Assembly (NCBI GenBank): GCA_030695565.1
Contig: JAUYRZ010000085.1
Location: 156,389-220,388, forward strand
Length of the DNA stretch: 64,000 bases
Source: Archangium sp.
GTDB taxonomy: Bacteria; Myxococcota; Myxococcia; Myxococcales; Myxococcaceae
Direction: 5' to 3'
Below are positions 59,442 through 64,000 of this stretch, piece by piece. The translations under genes were made by a program, and so were the position numbers. How positions within the stretch are numbered: position 1 is the stretch's first letter; each line of letters opens with the position of its first letter. Under the pieces are notes generated by a model. The model was not told where the DNA came from and made no database searches. It saw only the letters and a list, made by a program, of their open reading frames with translations.

Positions 59442-61153
59442 CTCGCCCGCCCGAGCAGCTGCAGCGCGGCCTGGTGGATCCCCGCGGCGTCGAGACCCAG
59501 TGCAGCGCGTTGGGCGCGCGCTTCACCGTGTCGAATGAACCGATCGGCCGGGAGCCCCAGCACCTTCACGCGCACCGGGTGCTCAGCCAACGCCTCCAGC
59601 ACGGCGCTGCCCAAACCGCCGCGGGTGGTGCCTTCTTCGATGGTCACGATCGCGCGAGCAGCCTCGAGCCGGGTGACGAGCTCAGCGCTCAAGGGCAGCT
59701 CGGCCGCATCCACCACCGACCACGGCTGATCCCGGGCGGCCTCCAGCGCGGGCAGCACCATCGAGCCGAACGCGACCAGACACAGCTCGGCGTCCGGAGG
59801 ATCTGCCAGCCAACGCACGCCCGGCAGAGAAGGCGCCGCCTCCGTGGGAATCGTGCCGCGCGGAAAGCGGATGATCGACGGGCCGTTCTCCTGAATCGCA
59901 CGCGTCAGGAGCAGCGGCAGATCTTCGCCCCACACCGGCGCGCGCACCCGCAGGCCCGGCAACGCGCGCGAGAAGCTCAAGTCGAACATGCCCTGATGGG
60001 TGGCGCCGTCTGCGCCGACGAGGCCAGCACGATCGACCGCGAAGACCACGGGCAACCCGGGGATCACCACGTCGTGCACCAGCTGATCGTACGCGCGCTG
60101 GAGGAACGTCGAGTAGATGCACACGATCGGCCGCAAACCTGCGTGCGCGAGGCCCGCCGCGAAGGTGACCGCGTGTTGTTCGGCGATGCCCACGTCGTGA
60201 ACCCGATCGGGAAAACGATCCTGCAGGTGCCGCAACGAGCTGCCTTCGATCATCGCAGGCGTGATCACCACCACCCGGGGATCCTTCTCGAGCTGAGCCT
60301 CGAGCGAAGCGGCGAAAGCATCGCTCCACGTGCGCTGCCCACCGCGGCTGCGCACCAGCTTGCCGTCACGCAGCTCGTACGGACCCATCGCGTGACCGCG
60401 GGTGCGCCCATCGAGTTCGGCGGGCGCGAACCCCCGGCCCTTCTGCGTGCGGGCGTGCACCACCACCGGCCGCTGGTTTCGGCGCGCCGCACCGAGCACC
60501 TCTGCCAGCGCGTCGAGATCGTGACCGTCGACGGGGCCCAGGTACGAGAAGCCCATCGCCTCGAAGAACGCGCGCGGGCCCTGGCGGAGCATCTGCTCCA
60601 CCGCGCCCACGTTCTTCGAGATGCTCATGCCGTTGTCGTTGAGCACCAACTTGATGGGCCAGTTCGAGGCGCCCGCGTGGTTGAGCGCCTCGAAGGTCAG
60701 GCCGCCGGTCAACGCGCCATCACCGACGATGGCAACCACCTCGCCGGGCTGCTGTTGGCGACGTTTCCCCTCGAGAATGCCCAGCGCCACGGAGAGCGCC
60801 GTGCACGCGTGCCCCGCCCCGAACGCGTCGTGTTCGCTCTCGGCGGGATCCAGGAAAGGCGCCGTGCCCGCTTCCTGCCGCAGGGTGGACATCGCCGCGC
60901 GCCGGCCGGTGAGGAGCTTGTGCGCGTACGCCTGGTGCCCGACGTCGAAGACGAGCCGATCGACCGGCGACTTGAAGGCGCGGTGGAGCGCGACGATCAG
61001 CTCGACCGTGCCCAGCGATGCGCCCAGGTGACCGCCCACGTGGCCGCAGATGGAGATGATCTCTTCGCGCAGCTCTGCGCAGAGCGCCGGGAGCTGGGCG
61101 GCCTCGAGCGCGCGCAGGGCCCTGGGCGAGTCCACCTGCGAGAGGAGGCTCAC
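59438..61153 (-). CDS. dxs: 1-deoxy-D-xylulose-5-phosphate synthase
   Basis: First enzyme of the MEP isoprenoid pathway, joining pyruvate with glyceraldehyde 3-phosphate through thiamine diphosphate. TPP motif GDGALTGGLTFEALNHAG and LNDNGMSIS, catalytic GGHLG, GHQAYAHK and the Glu in DVGIAEQHAV are kept. 571 residues, about 50-70 shorter than most Dxs; the loss is in the linker between halves and not in the active site. GTG start 2 bases after the ispA stop. Confidence 0.93.
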   Translation of the reverse strand: MSLLSQVDSPRALRALEAAQLPALCAELREEIISICGHVGGHLGASLGTVELIVALHRAFKSPVDRLVFDVGHQAYAHKLLTGRRAAMSTLRQEAGTAPFLDPAESEHDAFGAGHACTALSVALGILEGKRRQQQPGEVVAIVGDGALTGGLTFEALNHAGASNWPIKLVLNDNGMSISKNVGAVEQMLRQGPRAFFEAMGFSYLGPVDGHDLDALAEVLGAARRNQRPVVVHARTQKGRGFAPAELDGRTRGHAMGPYELRDGKLVRSRGGQRTWSDAFAASLEAQLEKDPRVVVITPAMIEGSSLRHLQDRFPDRVHDVGIAEQHAVTFAAGLAHAGLRPIVCIYSTFLQRAYDQLVHDVVIPGLPVVFAVDRAGLVGADGATHQGMFDLSFSRALPGLRVRAPVWGEDLPLLLTRAIQENGPSIIRFPRGTIPTEAAPSLPGVRWLADPPDAELCLVAFGSMVLPALEAARDQPWSVVDAAELPLSAELVTRLEAARAIVTIEEGTTRGGLGSAVLEALAEHPVRVKVLGLPADRFIRHGEARAQRAALGLDAAGIHQAALQLLGRAR

Positions 61154-61155
61154 CG

Positions 61156-62058
61156 TCAGCTCGTGCGCTCGATGGAGTACCGCGCCAGCGCCGCCAGCGG
61201 ACCATCGGCCCCCTCGAGCGCGCGCACGGCGGTCAGCGCCCGGGCGACGTGACCTGCTGCGAGTGAACGCGCGGCGTCCAGCCCCACCACCGCGGGGAAG
61301 GTGTGCCGGCCCGCGGCCGCATCGGCGCCGGTGGGTTTGCCCATCACGGTCGCATCGGCCGTCACGTCGAGGATGTCGTCGGCGATCTGAAACGCGAGGC
61401 CCACGGCGTCGCCGTAGCGCTCTGCCGCCTGAAGCGCCTGCTCATCGGCCCCCCCCGCGATCGCCCCCATGCGGCAGGCGGCTTTGATCAGCGCGCCCGT
61501 CTTCATGCGGTGCAACCGGGTGAGGTAGTCGAGCTCAGCTGGCCGGTCTTCGGCGATGTCGAGCACCTGCCCGCCCACCATGCCGCCCGCGCCCGCGGCC
61601 ACGGCGAGCTCGGCCACCAGCCTGCCGCGCACGGCCTGCTCTGAAGGGTGACCGGTGGCGAGCAACGCGAACGCGTCGGTCAGCAGCGCGTCGCCCGCGA
61701 GAATGGCCATCGCCTCGCCGAACACCTTGTGATTCGTGGGCCGGCCGCGGCGCAGATCGTCGTCATCCATCGCGGGCAGATCGTCGTGCACCAGCGAGTA
61801 GGTGTGGATGCACTCGAGCGCACAGGCGGCGTCGTTCGCAGGTTCGCCGCCACCGCCCGACGCGCGGGCCACCGCGTCGGCGAAGGTGAGGCAGAGCACC
61901 GGGCGCAGGCGTTTGCCGCCATCGAGCAGCGAGTACGCCATCGCTTCGGCGAGGCGCGCGGGGCTGCGGCGGCCGATCGTTTCCATGCGGTTCTGCAGCA
62001 GCGCTTCGACGCGCCGTTGCTGCGTGGGGAGCCAGCCGTCGAGCGAGAAGTTCGTCAT
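61156..62058 (-). CDS. ispA: Polyprenyl synthase (farnesyl/geranylgeranyl diphosphate synthase)
   Basis: Short-chain trans-prenyl synthase of 300 residues. First Asp-rich motif VHDDLPAMDDDDLRRGRPT, second FQIADDILD. The residue set before the first motif (about HTYSL) suggests C15 or C20 product, which is not sure. It lies between xseB and dxs, the classical arrangement. Confidence 0.93.
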   Translation of the reverse strand: MTNFSLDGWLPTQQRRVEALLQNRMETIGRRSPARLAEAMAYSLLDGGKRLRPVLCLTFADAVARASGGGGEPANDAACALECIHTYSLVHDDLPAMDDDDLRRGRPTNHKVFGEAMAILAGDALLTDAFALLATGHPSEQAVRGRLVAELAVAAGAGGMVGGQVLDIAEDRPAELDYLTRLHRMKTGALIKAACRMGAIAGGADEQALQAAERYGDAVGLAFQIADDILDVTADATVMGKPTGADAAAGRHTFPAVVGLDAARSLAAGHVARALTAVRALEGADGPLAALARYSIERTS

Positions 62059-62078
62059 GGGTCGAGTTCCTTCGAGCT

Positions 62079-62414
62079 TTAGAACGGCACGTCGTCATCG
62101 GCAGCCGGTGCGACGGGCGCCTTCTTCACGACGGGGGGCGGTTGCTGTTTGGCCTGGGGCGCCGCGGGGGGCTCGTTGCCTTCGGGCACCTTGAGCGGAG
62201 CGGTGCGGCCGTCTTCAGCGAGCAGCTGCTCGATGCGCTTCTCCGCGTCACCGAGAATGCCTTCGCCCTGCTTCACCAGCGTGATGCCTTCGGCGAAACG
62301 ATCCAGAGAGTCTTCGAGCGAGAGCTCGCCACCCTCCAGCGCTTCGACGATCTCCTGGAGCCGCGTGACCACGTCGCCGTACTGCCCGCGCGCTGCATTT
62401 TTTTCCTTCGCCAC
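62079..62414 (-). CDS. xseB: Exonuclease VII small subunit with SSB-like tail
   Basis: Small subunit of exonuclease VII. Residues 12-68 are the XseB helical hairpin (TRLQEIVEALEGGELSLEDS). Normal XseB ends near residue 80. Here a Pro/Ala/Lys-rich linker (about 72-105) and an acidic tip DDDVPF (106-111) follow. This tip equals the SSB C-terminal peptide (DDDIPF in E. coli) except one conservative change. The tip could bind the many proteins that recognise SSB. ATG at 62414; ispA follows after 20 bases. Confidence 0.93.
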   Translation of the reverse strand: MAKEKNAARGQYGDVVTRLQEIVEALEGGELSLEDSLDRFAEGITLVKQGEGILGDAEKRIEQLLAEDGRTAPLKVPEGNEPPAAPQAKQQPPPVVKKAPVAPAADDDVPF

Positions 62415-62465
62415 GGCCGGTTCCCTACCCTACTTCCCCGCCGCTGACAGCTCTCGCTGAGGAGC

Positions 62466-62489
62466 CCCCTCTCCCCGCGGGGGAGAGGG
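62466..62489. repeat. Perfect hairpin repeat between xseA and xseB
   Basis: CCCTCTCCCC (62467-62476) and GGGGAGAGGG (62480-62489) are perfect ten-base arms with a three-base loop. It begins right after the xseA stop (62490-62492) and lies 52 bases before xseB. A hairpin here could lower expression of the downstream genes or protect the transcript end. Confidence 0.75.
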
Positions 62490-64000
62490 CTATCGCGCCT
62501 TCACTTCGGCCACGATCATTTCGTCACCCGAGACCTTGATCGTCACCTCATCACCCGGCTTCACCTCCGCCGCCCGCCGCACGATCCGCCCATCCGTTTT
62601 CGTCACGATCGCGTAGCCACGGCCCAACACCGCCAGCGGACTCAACGCATCGAGCCGGGCCGCCAGCGCCCTGAGCTGCTCCCGCTCGCGCCGCACCCGC
62701 GCCCGCATCGCCGCCGGGCCACGCTGGGCCTGCCGCGCCAGCAACTGCCGCCCCTGCTGCAACATCGGCCGAGGCGAGCTGCGAGCCAGCGACATCGCCA
62801 GCCGCGACACCGTCTCCCGCTCGGTGCGCAGCTCGCGCTGAAGCAAGGTGACCAGCGAGGTCCGCAAGAACGCGATCTGCGCGCGCCGCGTCTGCAGCTG
62901 GGCCTGTGGCCGGGCGCGATGCAGCCGCTGACTCAGGTCCCTCAGGGCGGTGAACGAAGCGCGCTGTTTCCGGTGCAGCACCGCGCGCATCCGATCGGCC
63001 GCGTTCGACAAGATCAGCCGCTGACTCGAGAGCTCGCGGCGCGGATCACCCAGCCCGCTCTCCAGCGCCGTGAGCCCAGAGCGCTCGCGCATGACGCCCT
63101 TCTCCACCGCGCGCTTGAGCCGGGCCTTCACGTTCTTGAGGTGCGCTTCGAGCTCCACCAACTGCGGCGCGAGCAACTCGGCCGCGGCACTCGGCGTCGG
63201 CGCGCGAACGTCGGCCACGAGATCGCACAACGTGGTGTCGATCTCATGCCCCACCGCCGAGACCACCGGCACCGTGCATTCCCACACCGCACGCACCACC
63301 GGCTCTTCGTTGAAGGTCCAGAGATCCTCGCTGCTGCCGCCGCCGCGAGTGACCACGATCACGTCGACGTTCGACTTGCACAACCACCGCAGCGCACGAC
63401 GCACCTCGAAGACCGCCCCGTCACCCTGCATGCGCGCGTCGGCGACCAGCACCGAGAGCCGCGGATGCCGGCGGTGGAGCACCTTGAGGAAGTCGCGCAG
63501 CGCCGCGCCGGTGACGCTGGTCACCACGCCGATGCGCCGCGGGAGGAAGGGCAGCTCGCGGCGCGGCCGGGTGCGTTGGTCGCCGATCAGGCCTTCGGCC
63601 AACAGCTTCTGCTTGAGCTGCTCGAAGGCCAGCGCCTGCGCGCCCACCCCTTCGGGCTCGATGCGGCTGACGATGAGGCTGTAGCGGCCCTGCGGCTCGT
63701 AGACGTCGAGGCTGCCTTCGATGGTGACCGAGAGGCCGTCTTTGAGTTGAAACTTGAGCTTCGCCGCCTGGGTCGCCCAGAGCTTCACGTCGATGGAGGC
63801 GCGGTCGTCTTTGAGGGCGAAGTAGAAATGGCCGCGCGCGTTGACGCCGCGGAAGTTGGAGACCTCGCCTCGCACCAGCACCCGGCCGAACTGCGGCTCG
63901 AGCACGTTCTTCACCTGGCCGGTGAGCTGGGAGACCGTGAGCACCTTCGGCGCGGCGGGCGGCTCGATGCGGCGCCAAGCGGGCTTCTTCGGCTCCGGCG
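62490..64000 (-). CDS. xseA: Exonuclease VII large subunit, 5' end outside window
   Basis: Large subunit of exonuclease VII that degrades single-stranded DNA. An OB-fold (about residues 25-115 of the visible frame; QFGRVLVRGEVSNF) precedes the catalytic domain, with the conserved VTSVTGAALRDFL and VVTRGGGSSEDLWTF, and a long coiled-coil part at the end. A GTG at 63944 could start it, but the 18 codons upstream to the edge (for example PKKPAWRRIEPPAAPK) have G or C in nearly all third positions and no stop. I therefore think the real start lies beyond the window and this is a partial gene with a Pro-rich N-terminal extension. Confidence 0.93.
   Translation of the reverse strand, partial: PEPKKPAWRRIEPPAAPKVLTVSQLTGQVKNVLEPQFGRVLVRGEVSNFRGVNARGHFYFALKDDRASIDVKLWATQAAKLKFQLKDGLSVTIEGSLDVYEPQGRYSLIVSRIEPEGVGAQALAFEQLKQKLLAEGLIGDQRTRPRRELPFLPRRIGVVTSVTGAALRDFLKVLHRRHPRLSVLVADARMQGDGAVFEVRRALRWLCKSNVDVIVVTRGGGSSEDLWTFNEEPVVRAVWECTVPVVSAVGHEIDTTLCDLVADVRAPTPSAAAELLAPQLVELEAHLKNVKARLKRAVEKGVMRERSGLTALESGLGDPRRELSSQRLILSNAADRMRAVLHRKQRASFTALRDLSQRLHRARPQAQLQTRRAQIAFLRTSLVTLLQRELRTERETVSRLAMSLARSSPRPMLQQGRQLLARQAQRGPAAMRARVRREREQLRALAARLDALSPLAVLGRGYAIVTKTDGRIVRRAAEVKPGDEVTIKVSGDEMIVAEVKAR

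Overview
This is a GC-rich window with tightly packed genes, strong G/C preference at third codon positions and frequent GTG or TTG starts. The gene content points to a predatory/social-type myxobacterium (Myxococcota, formerly Deltaproteobacteria). The evidence is a bactofilin bacN-bacO-bacP-padC locus arranged as in Myxococcus xanthus, a eukaryote-type Ser/Thr kinase and PP2C phosphatase, many Cys- and Asp-rich surface lipoproteins, very large hybrid histidine kinases, and a LexA box of the myxobacterial/deltaproteobacterial type. I cannot name the genus. No tRNA, rRNA, CRISPR array, IS element or phage was seen, and no gap without a gene exceeds about 150 bases.

Layout. 1-4967: a histidine kinase cut by the window edge and a 1097-residue hybrid kinase with three receiver domains and a degenerate GGDEF domain. 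5035-8266: an Mla-type lipid-transport operon (lipoprotein, permease, ATPase, MCE protein). It diverges from lexA (8373-9029), whose LexA box lies between the two. 9089-15585: an ABC-F ATPase, a PEGA-domain Ser/Thr kinase, a zincin-like peptidase paired with an ATP-grasp ligase, and a lipoprotein. 15587-17587: a TauE-type exporter, a 76-residue SelW-like selenoprotein with an in-frame TGA, and an esterase. 17632-25287: a PilZ-membrane-AMIN protein carrying repeat-derived sequence, a 2OG-Fe(II) oxygenase, a bestrophin-like membrane protein, a MoxR/CoxE/cyclic-nucleotide cassette, YceI, an SRPBCC protein and an LRR protein. 25323-31273: a lipase-like lipoprotein coupled to a trypsin-like protease, NUDIX, WD40, moaC, an M23 peptidase and PP2C. 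31270-36643: recN with its own LexA box, a SWIM-SNF2 helicase and slyX. 36644-43108: two lipoproteins (one with six repeats), a bacterial calpain, a beta-helix protein and NAD kinase. 43166-49624: a run on the minus strand of bactofilins, padC, pyrE, a lipoprotein and a transporter-HEAT-cNMP fusion. 49643-58590: a hydrolase, a TPR protein, a second hybrid kinase, an OmpA-family protein and its lipoprotein partner. 58707-64000: the xseA-xseB-ispA-dxs-tlyA isoprenoid/DNA-repair operon.

Themes. Envelope biology dominates (Mla transport, OmpA, lipoproteins, M23, bactofilins), together with signalling through phosphorelay, Ser/Thr phosphorylation, cyclic-nucleotide and c-di-GMP-like domains. A smaller DNA-damage theme covers lexA, recN, SNF2 and exonuclease VII. 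Genes on one strand are often coupled by GTGA, ATGA or TTGA overlaps. A GC-rich hairpin repeat (arms CCCTCTCCC and GGGAGAGGG) recurs at eight places between genes and once inside a coding sequence.

The observations most worth following are the hidden selenoprotein at 16581-16811, the SSB-like acidic tip on XseB, the two matching LexA boxes, the peptidase/ATP-grasp pair, the repeat-built linker of the PilZ-AMIN protein, and the transporter-HEAT-cNMP fusion. I did not find a clearly new multi-gene defence or biosynthetic system.
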